From assembly GCA_964391015.1 (NCBI GenBank), contig CAYMKU010000019.1, forward strand, positions 1-64,000: a DNA stretch of 64,000 bases, written 5' to 3'. Positions 9,901 through 18,637 of the stretch are shown here, one piece after another. The position numbers were made by a program, and so were the translations under genes. The stretch's first letter is position 1, and every line of letters starts with the position of its first letter. This stretch comes from XYD12-FULL-36-8 sp964391015. Its GTDB lineage: Bacteria; Bacteroidota; Ignavibacteria; Ignavibacteriales; Ignavibacteriaceae. The notes under the pieces are model-generated. The model was given only the letters and a program-made list of their open reading frames with translations. It was not told where the DNA came from and searched no databases.

Positions 9901-11169
9901 AAATATGATGTACCATACGGTGCCGAATTGGTTGTAAGCGATGGTAGCTATGTAAAAAAACGAACTCCGCTTTATAATCATGACCCATATAATACAGTTA
10001 TTCTTTCTGATATTGGTGGAAAGGTTTCATTTGTGGATCTGGTAGATGGAATAACGTTACAGCAGGTAACAGATGAACAGACAGGTCACGTTCAAAAAGT
10101 TGTGATAGATTCGAAGGATAAGAATCGAACTCCTTCAATTTTAATTGAAAGCGAAGACAGTGGAAAGAAAACCTTCCATATTCCAACGCGAGCTTATCTA
10201 TCTGTAGATGAAGGTGAATCAGTTGATGCAGGAACCATTTTGGCAAAAATATCTAAACAGACTACCAAGAGCAGGGATATTACAGGAGGTCTTCCTAGAG
10301 TTACTGAGCTATTTGAAGCAAGAAGTCCTCAAGATCCAGCAGTTGTATCAGAAATAGAAGGGACAGTTAAATTTGGTGCTCGTAAAAAAGGTGCACGTGA
10401 AATTATTGTAATTGCACCTGATGGTTCGGATGAAAAAAGATATAGTGTTCCATTAGGTAAGCATATTTTGGTTCAAGAAAATGATGAAATACCCGCTGGC
10501 GAAAAAATAACTGATGGTCCAATTAATCCGCATGACATTTTAAAGATAAAAGGAACAAGTGCAGTTCAAGAATATCTTGTAAATGAAATCCAAGACGTAT
10601 ATAGATTACAAGGTGTAAAAATAAATGACAAACATATTGAAGTTATCGTTCGACAAATGTTGCAAAAAATTAAAATAGTATCTCCTGGTGATACAAAATT
10701 CCTTGAAGAAGATATTGTTGATAGGATTGAGTTCATTGAAGAAAATAATAAGATCATGTCTAACGTATTTATTACTGAGAAGGGTGATTTGAAATTAAAA
10801 TCAGGGCAATTAATTCCTCGAAATAAAATTAGAGAAATGAATTCTGATATAAAGAAAAAATCAAAAGAACCCGCAGACTTTAGAGATGCTTATCCAGCCA
10901 CATTTGAGCATGTATTACTTGGAATTACTCAAGCTGCATTATCAACGGAGAGTTTTATTTCAGCTGCATCATTCCAGGAAACAACCAAAGTGCTTGCAAA
11001 TGCTGCTACTGAGGCAAAAGTTGATTATTTGTTGGGATTAAAAGAGAATGTTGTTATGGGACATCTTATCCCAGCCGGAACTGGGTTGAAGAAATATCGT
11101 AATATTCTACTTAAATCAGAGGAAATAATTGAAGAAGTTTCTGAAGAAGAAAAAATTCAAAACAGGTAA
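6937..11169 (+). CDS. rpoC: DNA-directed RNA polymerase subunit beta'
   Basis: This is the beta' subunit, 1410 residues. An N-terminal zinc ribbon (CFCGKYKR followed by CDRCG) starts near residue 67. The catalytic Mg-binding motif NADFDGD is present, and the bridge-helix/trigger-loop region includes GEPGTQLTLRTFHLGG. A second cysteine set, CESKRGVCAKCYG, forms the other zinc site. A GGAG site precedes the ATG. The next gene, rpsL, is 101 bases away behind a candidate promoter. Confidence 0.99.
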   Translation: MSFRVQENAMRDIDSLTISLASPDDILTRSFGEVTKPETINYRSYRPEKDGLFCEKIFGPTRDWECFCGKYKRIRYKGIICDRCGVEVTQKSVRRERMGHIGLAVPVVHIWFFRAQPSKIGNIIGLSLKELEKVIYYESYIVLNPGPTGLNKNDLISEDQYYEVLNSLPAGNDKLEDEDPKKFVARIGGDAVKEILKKIDVEKVSKELRDQLTEETSQQKKADILKRLRVLEAFKETEGKVPNRPEWMVLSFIPVIPPELRPLVPLEGGRFATSDLNDLYRRVIIRNNRLKRLIDIKAPEVILRNEKRMLQEAVDALFDNSRRGSAVRSDSNRPLKSLSDMLKGKQGRFRQNLLGKRVDYSGRSVIVVGPELKLHQCGLPKDMAVELFKPFIIRKLLDRGHNKTVKSARKVVDRKDPIIWDILEKIISGHPVLLNRAPTLHRLGIQAFQPVLIDGRAIQLHPMVCTAFNADFDGDQMAVHVPLSYEAQLEAALLMLSSHNILSPQNGSPIVVPTQDIVLGCYYLTKYREGDRGEGTIFGSPEEAIIAYNSRAVGLHARVKVRVDSQMIETTIGRIIFNQIVPKEMGFFNQLLIKKTFGGFIGQMFIKLGNKVTAKFLDDLKDIGFRYATAGGLSVSYADMVIPEEKENLIGKANKKVESILNEHEQGVITDAERYNKIIDVWTHTTNDVARVLMDKIKFHNHGFNSLHMMVDSGARGSQEQVRQLAGMRGLMMKPQKTLSGQAGEIIENPIVANFKEGLSVLEYFISTHGARKGLADTALKTADAGYLTRRLVDVAQDVIISEIDCGTILGIQITALKDVEQEREPLAERITGRTAQEDVFDPRTEEIIVQAGEMITEEVAEKIEDASIDSVYIRTVLTCESKRGVCAKCYGRNLTNGKIVEIGEAVGIIAAQSIGEPGTQLTLRTFHLGGTSSRIASQSQVETNVEGTVKFEKISYVEKSDFMGKVKVVTGRRGIIGIFDENNRQIKKYDVPYGAELVVSDGSYVKKRTPLYNHDPYNTVILSDIGGKVSFVDLVDGITLQQVTDEQTGHVQKVVIDSKDKNRTPSILIESEDSGKKTFHIPTRAYLSVDEGESVDAGTILAKISKQTTKSRDITGGLPRVTELFEARSPQDPAVVSEIEGTVKFGARKKGAREIIVIAPDGSDEKRYSVPLGKHILVQENDEIPAGEKITDGPINPHDILKIKGTSAVQEYLVNEIQDVYRLQGVKINDKHIEVIVRQMLQKIKIVSPGDTKFLEEDIVDRIEFIEENNKIMSNVFITEKGDLKLKSGQLIPRNKIREMNSDIKKKSKEPADFRDAYPATFEHVLLGITQAALSTESFISAASFQETTKVLANAATEAKVDYLLGLKENVVMGHLIPAGTGLKKYRNILLKSEEIIEEVSEEEKIQNR

Positions 11170-11200
11170 TAAATAAATGTTTTTTGATGGAGCTAAATTC

Positions 11201-11229
11201 TTGACTAATTTTTGAATAAAAACTATATT
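11201..11229 (+). promoter_or_regulatory. Candidate sigma-70-like promoter for the rpsL operon
   Basis: TTGACT at 11201-11206 and TATATT at 11224-11229 are separated by exactly 17 bases in the rpoC-rpsL gap. This fits the general bacterial -35/-10 layout. No terminator was seen after rpoC, so it would add to read-through. Members of this lineage can use a different -7 consensus, so functionality is uncertain. Confidence 0.4.
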
Positions 11230-11270
11230 TCCAGACTAATTATTTTCAGATTCTTTAAATCAGGTGAAAT

Positions 11271-11648
11271 GTGCCTACAATCAACCAATTAGTACGTAAA
11301 GGTCGAATTCGAATTTTATCGAAAAATAAAGCTCCGGCTTTAGATTCTTGTCCCCAAAAAAGAGGGGTTTGTACAAGAGTTTATACTACTACACCTAAAA
11401 AGCCAAATTCAGCTTTAAGGAAGGTTGCTAGAGTACGATTGACTAATGGAATTGAAGTTACATCTTACATTCCAGGAGAAGGTCATAATCTTCAGGAACA
11501 CTCAATTGTGCTAATTAGAGGCGGCAGAGTTAAAGATCTTCCCGGAGTTCGATATCATATTATCCGTGGGACTCTTGATACAAGTGGAGTTGAAGATAGA
11601 AAAAAAGGTCGTTCAAAATATGGTGCAAAAAAACCTAAAGCCAAATAG
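11271..11648 (+). CDS. rpsL: 30S ribosomal protein S12
   Basis: S12 sits at the decoding centre and controls accuracy. It has 125 residues with a GTG start. The streptomycin-relevant segments are wild type: TPKKPNSALRK has the lysine at residues 43-44, and GGRVKDLPGVRYH keeps its lysine. No resistance substitution is therefore visible. It is followed only 3 bases later by rpsG, the usual str operon order. Confidence 0.99.
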   Translation: MPTINQLVRKGRIRILSKNKAPALDSCPQKRGVCTRVYTTTPKKPNSALRKVARVRLTNGIEVTSYIPGEGHNLQEHSIVLIRGGRVKDLPGVRYHIIRGTLDTSGVEDRKKGRSKYGAKKPKAK

Positions 11649-11651
11649 TTT

Positions 11652-12119
11652 ATGAGAAAAAAAAGAGCAGAAAAAAGATTTCTTAAGCCCGATCCAAAAT
11701 ACAACGAAGTTCTCGTTGCAAAATTTGTTAACAGTTTGATGTATGATGGGAAAAAATCAACAGTGAGAAGAATGATTTATGGTGCGTTTGATATCATTGA
11801 GGAAAGAACAAAAAAATCTGGAGTGGAAGTTTTCAAAAAAGCAATTGAAAACACTGCTCCAATTATTGAAGTAAGAAGTCGGAGAGTTGGTGGTGCTACA
11901 TATCAAGTTCCTACAGAAGTTAGACCGGAAAGAAGGATTGCTTTGGCGATGCGATGGATTAAAACATATGCAAGACAGAGAAATGAAAAATCTATGTCTT
12001 TACGTTTAGCATCAGAATTAATCTCTGCTTCAAATGGCGAAGGATCAGCAGTAAAGAAAAAAGAAGATACACATAAAATGGCTGAAGCTAATAAAGCATT
12101 TGCACACTTTAAATGGTAA
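11652..12119 (+). CDS. rpsG: 30S ribosomal protein S7
   Basis: S7 (155 residues) nucleates assembly of the 30S head by binding the 3' domain of 16S rRNA. Conserved parts are the start MRKKRAEKR, the segment NTAPIIEVRSRRVGGATYQV, and the C-terminal HKMAEANKAFAHFKW. It is tightly coupled to rpsL upstream. fusA follows after 27 bases. Confidence 0.99.
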   Translation: MRKKRAEKRFLKPDPKYNEVLVAKFVNSLMYDGKKSTVRRMIYGAFDIIEERTKKSGVEVFKKAIENTAPIIEVRSRRVGGATYQVPTEVRPERRIALAMRWIKTYARQRNEKSMSLRLASELISASNGEGSAVKKKEDTHKMAEANKAFAHFKW

Positions 12120-12146
12120 ACGAGACGAAGTAATAACATTTGAGAT

Positions 12147-14246
12147 ATGTCAGATAGGATTAAAATAGATAAAGTCAGAAACATCGGGATAATGGCGCAC
12201 ATTGATGCCGGTAAAACTACTACAACAGAGAGAATATTATTCTATACCGGTAAAACACATCGCTTGGGTGAGGTGCATGATGGTGCGGCAACAATGGATT
12301 GGATGGAGCAAGAAAAGGAACGTGGAATAACAATCACTAGTGCTGCAACTACTTGTTATTGGTCCGATCATCAAATTAACATTATTGATACTCCCGGTCA
12401 TGTTGACTTTACGGTTGAAGTTGAAAGATCACTTCGAGTTTTAGATGGTGCAGTTGCTCTTTTTTGTGCAGTTGGTGGGGTTGAACCACAGTCAGAAACT
12501 GTGTGGAGACAGGCCGATAAATATAAAGTTCCTAGGATCGCTTTCATTAATAAAATGGACAGAACTGGAGCTGATTTTTTTCATGCTGTTCAGATGATGA
12601 AAGAAAGATTGGGAGCGCATGCTATTCCGATAAACCTTCCTATCGGCGAAGGAGATATATTTAATGGTGTTATTGATTTGATTTCTTTTAAAGCAAGAAT
12701 GTATCATGGAGATACTCTTGGAGTTACTTATGATGAGATTCCTATACCGCATGATCTTGAGGAAACGGCTAATAAATATAGAACGCAGATGTTAGAAGCT
12801 GTTTCTGATATTGATGATAAATTGCTCGAAAAATATCTTGAAGGAAAGCTGATAAGTGAAAACGAAATTAAATCTGTTTTAAGAAAAGCTACAATTGATT
12901 TGAAAATTATACCAGTCCTTTGTGGATCGGCCTTTAAAAATAAAGGCGTGCAGCAATTATTGGACTGTGTTGTAGATTTTCTTCCATCACCTATAGATTT
13001 CAAGGAAATAGAGGCACATCACATAGGTATTAATGATTTAGTTTCTCGAAAAATTGATGAGAAAGAAAAATTTACTGCTCTTGCGTTTAAGATAATGAAT
13101 GATCCATACGTAGGAAAATTGACATTTTTTAGAGTTTATACAGGAACTCTGAAATCAGGTTCATATATATTTAATGCTGTAAGTGGAAAGAAAGAACGAA
13201 TTAGTCGACTTCTGCAGATGCATGCGAATCATAGAGAAGAAATTGATGAGGTTAGAGCAGGCGATATTGGTGCAGCTGTGGGATTAAAATTTACTAAAAC
13301 AGGTGATACTCTTTGTTCTGAAGATGATCCTGTTGTTTTAGAGAAAATAGTATTTCCTGAACCAGTTATTCAGATTGCTATTGAACCGAAAACAAAAGCT
13401 GACCAAGATAAGTTATCCGAGTCATTATCAAAGTTATCTGATGAAGATCCAACCTTTAGAGTAAAGGTTGATGAAGAAACAGGACAAACTCTGATCAGTG
13501 GAATGGGCGAGCTTCATCTTGAAATATTGGTTGATAGAATGAAGCGAGAGTTTAAAGTTGAAGCAAATGTTGGTAAGCCACAGGTTGCTTATAGAGAAAC
13601 GATTACACTAAAAGTTGATTCTGAAGGAAAGTTTATTAAACAGTCTGGTGGTAGAGGAAAATATGGGCATGTTTGGATTGAATTGATGCCAAATGAATCA
13701 GGGAAAGGCTATGAGTTTATCAATGGAATTGTCGGTGGTGTTGTTCCAAAAGAATATATACCATCTGTTTCAGCTGGAATTTTAGAAGCTATGCGAAATG
13801 GAGTGGTAGCAGGATTTCCTGTCGTGGATATAAAAGCAAGAATTTATGATGGTTCTTATCATGATGTAGATTCAGATGAAATCTCTTTCAAAGTTGCTGG
13901 CTCTATGGCATTTAGAGAAGGAGCTAAAAAAGCAAAACCCATTCTTCTTGAACCAATAATGGATGTGGAGGTTGTTACTCCCGAAGAATATCTTGGAGAT
14001 GTAATGGGTGACTTGAATTCTCGTCGTGGAAAAATTGAGGGCTTCACTGCGAGAAAGGATGCTCAAGTAATTAAAGCAACTGTTCCGCTTTCGGAAATGT
14101 TTGGTTATGCAACAATATTAAGATCTATGACTCAGGGCAGGGCGATTTTTACCATGCAATTTTCTCGCTATTTGGAAGTTCCCCGAAGTATAGCAGATGA
14201 AATTGCAGAGAAGTCACTTGGAAAAAAAGCAACAACTACTGCTTAA
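12147..14246 (+). CDS. fusA: Elongation factor G
   Basis: EF-G (699 residues) catalyses GTP-driven ribosomal translocation. The G domain has AHIDAGKTTTTERIL (P loop), RGITITSAATTC (switch I), DTPGHVDF and NKMDR. Domain IV carries the tip region with RGKYGHVWIE. Domain V runs from about residue 600 to the end. It lies in the str operon between rpsG and tuf. Confidence 0.99.
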   Translation: MSDRIKIDKVRNIGIMAHIDAGKTTTTERILFYTGKTHRLGEVHDGAATMDWMEQEKERGITITSAATTCYWSDHQINIIDTPGHVDFTVEVERSLRVLDGAVALFCAVGGVEPQSETVWRQADKYKVPRIAFINKMDRTGADFFHAVQMMKERLGAHAIPINLPIGEGDIFNGVIDLISFKARMYHGDTLGVTYDEIPIPHDLEETANKYRTQMLEAVSDIDDKLLEKYLEGKLISENEIKSVLRKATIDLKIIPVLCGSAFKNKGVQQLLDCVVDFLPSPIDFKEIEAHHIGINDLVSRKIDEKEKFTALAFKIMNDPYVGKLTFFRVYTGTLKSGSYIFNAVSGKKERISRLLQMHANHREEIDEVRAGDIGAAVGLKFTKTGDTLCSEDDPVVLEKIVFPEPVIQIAIEPKTKADQDKLSESLSKLSDEDPTFRVKVDEETGQTLISGMGELHLEILVDRMKREFKVEANVGKPQVAYRETITLKVDSEGKFIKQSGGRGKYGHVWIELMPNESGKGYEFINGIVGGVVPKEYIPSVSAGILEAMRNGVVAGFPVVDIKARIYDGSYHDVDSDEISFKVAGSMAFREGAKKAKPILLEPIMDVEVVTPEEYLGDVMGDLNSRRGKIEGFTARKDAQVIKATVPLSEMFGYATILRSMTQGRAIFTMQFSRYLEVPRSIADEIAEKSLGKKATTTA

Positions 14247-14290
14247 GTAATTGAATTCATCAAAGAAAACTAAAAATAAAGGAGAATTAG

Positions 14291-15496
14291 ATGGCAAAAG
14301 AAAAATTTGACAGGAGTAAGCCACACGTTAACGTTGGTACCATTGGTCACGTTGATCATGGTAAAACTACATTAACCGCTGCCATCACTATGGCTCTTGC
14401 GAAAAAAGGCTTATCACAAATTAGAACATTTGACAGTATTGATAATGCCCCTGAAGAAAGAGAAAGAGGTATTACAATAGCTACTGCTCATGTTGAATAT
14501 TCAACGGCTAAAAGACATTATGCACACGTTGATTGTCCTGGTCATGCTGATTATGTAAAAAACATGATTACTGGTGCAGCACAAATGGATGGTGCTATAT
14601 TAGTTGTTGCTGCTACTGACGGCCCCATGCCTCAAACAAGAGAACATATTCTTCTTGCACGTCAAGTAGGTGTTCCTAAAATTGTGGTATTTCTAAATAA
14701 AGTTGATATGGTTGACGATCCAGAGTTGATTGATTTGGTAGAAGAGGAATTAAGAGATCTTCTAACTTCCTATGAATTCCCAGGCAAGGAGATCCCAATC
14801 ATAAGGGGTTCTGCATTGAAAGCATTGGAAGCTGGAACAAGCAATGCTAATCCAGACGATCCAAGATACAAATGTGTTTGGGAGCTTATGGATGCTGTAG
14901 ATAGTTATATTCCAATTCCACAGCGTGATACTGATAAACCATTCTTAATGCCTGTTGAAGACGTATTCTCAATTACAGGCCGTGGTACTGTAGCAACTGG
15001 AAGAGTTGAAAGAGGGCAAGTAAAACTTGCTGAAGAAGTTGAATTGATTGGTCTTGGGGTACATAAGAAAACAGTTGTTACCGGAATAGAAATGTTTAGA
15101 AAAGAACTTGACTCTGCTATTGCCGGAGATAATGCTGGTATCTTGCTGAGAGGTATAGATAAAAATGAAATTGAAAGAGGAATGGTTCTTGCCAAAACAG
15201 GAAGTATTACCCCCCACAAAAAATTTGAAGGTAAAGTTTATATTCTTTCAAAGGAGGAAGGCGGACGTCACACGCCATTCTTTAATGGTTATAGGCCGCA
15301 ATTTTATTTCAGAACAACTGATGTGACTGGTGTAGCTACTTTACCTGAAGGAACTGAAATGGTTATGCCAGGTGATAGTGTTCAACTAAAAGTTGATTTG
15401 ATTTCTGAAATAGCAATGGAAGAAGGACTTAAGTTTGCTATCCGTGAGGGTGGAAGAACTGTAGGGGCCGGCTTTGTTACAAAAATTATTGAGTAA
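14291..15496 (+). CDS. tuf: Elongation factor Tu
   Basis: EF-Tu (401 residues) delivers aminoacyl-tRNA to the ribosome. G-domain motifs are GHVDHGKTT, RGITIATAHVEY, DCPGHADY, NKVD and GSALKA. The beta-barrel domains follow and end with RTVGAGFVTKIIE. A strong AAGGAG site lies 4 bases before the ATG. It is the only tuf copy in this window. A T-rich hairpin lies directly after the stop codon. Confidence 0.99.
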   Translation: MAKEKFDRSKPHVNVGTIGHVDHGKTTLTAAITMALAKKGLSQIRTFDSIDNAPEERERGITIATAHVEYSTAKRHYAHVDCPGHADYVKNMITGAAQMDGAILVVAATDGPMPQTREHILLARQVGVPKIVVFLNKVDMVDDPELIDLVEEELRDLLTSYEFPGKEIPIIRGSALKALEAGTSNANPDDPRYKCVWELMDAVDSYIPIPQRDTDKPFLMPVEDVFSITGRGTVATGRVERGQVKLAEEVELIGLGVHKKTVVTGIEMFRKELDSAIAGDNAGILLRGIDKNEIERGMVLAKTGSITPHKKFEGKVYILSKEEGGRHTPFFNGYRPQFYFRTTDVTGVATLPEGTEMVMPGDSVQLKVDLISEIAMEEGLKFAIREGGRTVGAGFVTKIIE

Positions 15497-15516
15497 TTAA
15501 TTGATTTGAAAACAAG

Positions 15517-15545
15517 AAAGGAGTAACGCTCCTTTTTTGTTTGTT
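15517..15545 (+). terminator. Terminator-like hairpin between tuf and rpsJ
   Basis: A seven-base-pair stem AAAGGAG/CTCCTTT (15517-15523 with 15529-15535) has a 5-base loop and is followed by a broken T run. It lies in the 68-base gap after tuf. It would end or attenuate the str operon before the S10 operon. It overlaps no gene, and rpsJ has its own AAGGAG site downstream. Confidence 0.7.
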
Positions 15546-15564
15546 TTTATAAGGAGATTTTTAA

Positions 15565-15873
15565 GTGCCCGGACAGAAAATTAGAATAAAGTTAAAATCG
15601 TACGATCACATTTTAATTGATAAGTCGACTGAGAAAATTATTAAAACTGTGAGAAGCACTGGAGCTGTAGTGTCTGGTCCAATACCACTGCCAACTAGAA
15701 AAACTATCTATACTGTTTTAAGATCTCCTCACGTTGATAAAAAATCGCGCGAGCAGTTCGAAATTCGGGCGCATAAAAGAATAATTGATATTCACAATTC
15801 TAACAACAAAACCGTCGATTCATTAAGCAAGTTAGATATTCCGGCGGGTGTTGATATTGAAATTAAGCTTTAA
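15565..15873 (+). CDS. rpsJ: 30S ribosomal protein S10
   Basis: S10 (102 residues) is a 30S head protein that also acts as NusE in antitermination complexes with NusB. It starts with GTG after AAGGAG. Its family hallmarks are KLKSYDHILIDKS, VSGPIPLPTRK and RSPHVDKKSREQFEIRAHKR. It is the first gene of the S10 operon, after the tuf hairpin. Confidence 0.98.
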   Translation: MPGQKIRIKLKSYDHILIDKSTEKIIKTVRSTGAVVSGPIPLPTRKTIYTVLRSPHVDKKSREQFEIRAHKRIIDIHNSNNKTVDSLSKLDIPAGVDIEIKL

Positions 15874-15890
15874 GGAAAAATGGTGCTAAG

Positions 15891-16514
15891 ATGTCCGGTT
15901 TATTAGGTCAAAAAATAGGAATGACGAGTGTTTACAACGAACATGGTGATCTTGTTCCTGTCAGTGTTATAAAAGTTGGTCCTTGTAAAATTGTTTCCAT
16001 CCGAACAAAGGAGAAAGATGGTTATAACGCTCTTCAACTTGGTTTTGGTGAAAAAAAGGAAAAGAGAATTTCTAAACCGGTATTAGGTCAATTTAAAAAG
16101 AAAGAGCTTGTTCCAACGGAAGTATTAAGAGAATTTAAGTTTGATGTAGATAATGAATATAAAATAGGCGAAGAAATAAATGTGAGTATTTTTAGTGAGG
16201 GTGAACGAATAAAAATTCGGTCGCGAAGCAAAGGTAAGGGATTTCAGGGTGTAATGAGGCGTCATGGATTTGGTGGAGTTGGTGGCACCACGCATGGGCA
16301 AAGTGATAGATTGCGTGCGCCAGGCTCTATTGGTGCCAGCTCGTATCCTTCAAGAGTTTTTAAGGGACAAAGAATGGCTGGAAGAAAGGGTTTTGAGAAC
16401 GTAACTATTTCTAATCTTAAAATTTTTAAAATAGTACCCGAGCAAAATTTACTTTTAATTCGCGGTGCCATTCCCGGTGCAAATAATTCAATTGTTGAAG
16501 TGTTAAAGAAGTAA
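15891..16514 (+). CDS. rplC: 50S ribosomal protein L3
   Basis: L3 (207 residues) reaches into the peptidyl-transferase area and nucleates 50S assembly. The start SGLLGQKIGMTSVY and the loop region RRHGFGGVGGTTHGQSDRLR with MAGRKGFENVT are intact. It starts 17 bases after rpsJ, and rplD follows 13 bases after it. Confidence 0.99.
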   Translation: MSGLLGQKIGMTSVYNEHGDLVPVSVIKVGPCKIVSIRTKEKDGYNALQLGFGEKKEKRISKPVLGQFKKKELVPTEVLREFKFDVDNEYKIGEEINVSIFSEGERIKIRSRSKGKGFQGVMRRHGFGGVGGTTHGQSDRLRAPGSIGASSYPSRVFKGQRMAGRKGFENVTISNLKIFKIVPEQNLLLIRGAIPGANNSIVEVLKK

Positions 16515-16527
16515 TTCTGGTTATAAA

Positions 16528-17172
16528 ATGAAAGTAGATATTTTAAAAATAGACGGCAACCTTTTGGGGAAAAAATGTGAGCTTCGTGATGACATTTTTG
16601 GTATCGAACCAAACGATCATGTTTTGTATTTAAGTGTTAAATCATATTTAGCTAATCAAAGACAGGGTACTCACAAATCAAAGGAAAGAGGCGAAGTAAG
16701 CGGCGGCGGTAAAAAGCCATGGAAACAAAAAGGTCGTGGTGGTGCTCGTGCTGGTACTTCTAGATCACCACTTTGGGTTGGCGGAGGGACTATTTTTGGT
16801 CCTAGACCCAGAGATTATAGGCAGGAACTTCCCAAAAAGGTTGTAAAGCTGGCAAGAAAATCTGCCTTTAGTCATAAGGTTAAAGCAAATCAGTTGATGG
16901 TAGTTGAAGATTTTAACTTTGATTCTCCTAAAACCAAGGATTTTGCGAAAATTCTTAGCAACTTAAAAATAACAGGTAAAAAAACTCTTGTATTAACGAA
17001 TGGAAATTTAAACACAGTTTATAAATCCGGTAGAAATATTTCCAAAATAAAAATTTTGGAAGCTGACAAAGCATCTGCATATGACATTGTAAACAACCAG
17101 GTTCTTCTTCTTCAACTTGGTGGAGTTGATTTGATAAATAAATCTTTTGGCATTAAAGAAGCAGTCAATTAA
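16528..17172 (+). CDS. rplD: 50S ribosomal protein L4
   Basis: L4 (214 residues) lines the exit tunnel. In enterobacteria it regulates the S10 operon. The internal tunnel loop is recognisable from RQGTHKSKERGEVSGGGKKP to GTSRSPLWVGGGTIFGP. It ends directly against rplW, since its TAA is followed at once by the rplW ATG, so the pair is translationally coupled. Confidence 0.99.
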   Translation: MKVDILKIDGNLLGKKCELRDDIFGIEPNDHVLYLSVKSYLANQRQGTHKSKERGEVSGGGKKPWKQKGRGGARAGTSRSPLWVGGGTIFGPRPRDYRQELPKKVVKLARKSAFSHKVKANQLMVVEDFNFDSPKTKDFAKILSNLKITGKKTLVLTNGNLNTVYKSGRNISKIKILEADKASAYDIVNNQVLLLQLGGVDLINKSFGIKEAVN

Positions 17173-17466
17173 ATGAAAGAAATTCTTATTAAACCCTTGA
17201 TAACTGAGAAAATGACAAATATAACTGCGGCTCAGGGCAAATATGGTTTTCTTGTTAATACCGATTCTAACAAGATAGAAATCGCAAAAGCAGTTGAGAA
17301 AAAATTTAATGTTCATGTTCTAAAAATCAGAACGATAAGCCATTCCGGGAAAATGAAAACTCAATTCAGAAAAAGTGGAAGGTTTGTCGGAAAAACCCCA
17401 AGTTATAAAAAAGCTATAGTTACTTTGAAAAAGGGTGAAACTATAGAATTATTTGAACAGGTATAG
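17173..17466 (+). CDS. rplW: 50S ribosomal protein L23
   Basis: L23 (97 residues) sits at the tunnel exit and docks trigger factor and SRP. The start EILIKPLITEKMT and the basic loop with HSGKMKTQFRKSGRFVGKTP are family-typical. It starts immediately after the rplD stop codon with no gap. rplB follows 21 bases later. Confidence 0.98.
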   Translation: MKEILIKPLITEKMTNITAAQGKYGFLVNTDSNKIEIAKAVEKKFNVHVLKIRTISHSGKMKTQFRKSGRFVGKTPSYKKAIVTLKKGETIELFEQV

Positions 17467-17487
17467 GATTCATACTAAGGTAATTTA

Positions 17488-18315
17488 ATGGCTATAATTA
17501 AACTAAAACCAGTTACTCCTGGAACGAGGTTTAGATCCAATTTTTCTTTTGAAGAGATAACAAAAAGTACTCCAGAGAAATCATTAACTGTTGCTCTGAA
17601 AAAATCTGGAGGCAGAAATAATTTAGGACGTGTGACTTCTCGCCATCGTGGTGGTGGACACAAAAGAAGATATCGGGTAATTGATTTCAGACGTGATAAA
17701 ATTGGTGTTCCGGCAAAAGTTCATTCAATTGAATATGATCCAAACAGAACATCAAGAATTGCCTTGTTATATTATGCTGATGGTGAAAAGAGATATATTT
17801 TAGCACCAGAAGGATTAAAAGTAGGTGCCTCAATTACTTCGGGGCCAGGAAGTGAAATTGTTGTTGGCAATGCCCTTCCTTTAAAGGAAATGCCATTGGG
17901 AAGTTTTATTCATAACGTTGAATTAAAACCTGGTAAGGGTGGACAATTAGGAAGAAGTGCAGGATCCTCTCTTCAACTTTTGGCTAAAGAAGGTAAGTTT
18001 GCCCAGCTTAAAATGCCGTCGGGCGAAGTACGTATGGTTAAACTAGAATGTATGGCAACGTATGGAATGATCGGGAATTCAGAGCAAGAGAATATTAGCT
18101 TAGGAAAAGCTGGAAGAACAAGATGGTTAGGTATCCGACCTCATGTTCGCGGTGTGGCTATGAATCCTGTTGATCATCCTATGGGTGGCGGTGAAGGTAA
18201 AACTTCAGGTGGCGGTCATCCGGTTTCACCTTGGGGCCAAAAAGCAAAAGGTCTTAAAACAAGGAAGAATAAAAAAGAATCAAATAAGTTCATTATTAAA
18301 AGACGTAATAAATAG
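17488..18315 (+). CDS. rplB: 50S ribosomal protein L2
   Basis: L2 (275 residues) is a core protein near the peptidyl-transferase centre. The central RGGGHKRRYRVIDFRR segment and the conserved RGVAMNPVDHPMGGGEG region with its essential histidine are present. The basic C-terminal tail continues past it. It lies between rplW and rpsS in the standard S10 operon order. Confidence 0.99.
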   Translation: MAIIKLKPVTPGTRFRSNFSFEEITKSTPEKSLTVALKKSGGRNNLGRVTSRHRGGGHKRRYRVIDFRRDKIGVPAKVHSIEYDPNRTSRIALLYYADGEKRYILAPEGLKVGASITSGPGSEIVVGNALPLKEMPLGSFIHNVELKPGKGGQLGRSAGSSLQLLAKEGKFAQLKMPSGEVRMVKLECMATYGMIGNSEQENISLGKAGRTRWLGIRPHVRGVAMNPVDHPMGGGEGKTSGGGHPVSPWGQKAKGLKTRKNKKESNKFIIKRRNK

Positions 18316-18323
18316 AGTAGAAT

Positions 18324-18611
18324 ATGCCAAGGTCGGTTAAAAAAGGTCCTTATATTGAATTAAAATTGTTCAAGAAAATTGACCAGCTGAACAAGTCAAA
18401 TCAAAAAAAGATTATTAAGACATGGTCACGTGCATCTACAATCATTCCAGATTTTGTTGGTCATACAATTGCAGTTCATAATGGAAACAAGATGATTCCC
18501 ATTTATATTACAGAAAACATGGTCGGTCATAAATTGGGTGAGTTTGCTCCGACAAGAATTTTTAGAGGCCATCCGGGGACAAAAGCTGAAAAATCTACTC
18601 AGGTAAAATAA
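18324..18611 (+). CDS. rpsS: 30S ribosomal protein S19
   Basis: S19 (95 residues) forms a complex with S13 in the 30S head. Its family signatures are PRSVKKGPYIELKL, TWSRASTIIPDFVGHTIAVH and NMVGHKLGEFAPTR. It begins 8 bases after rplB. Confidence 0.98.
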   Translation: MPRSVKKGPYIELKLFKKIDQLNKSNQKKIIKTWSRASTIIPDFVGHTIAVHNGNKMIPIYITENMVGHKLGEFAPTRIFRGHPGTKAEKSTQVK

Positions 18612-18637
18612 ATTTTAGATAAGAAGAAATTTAAATC

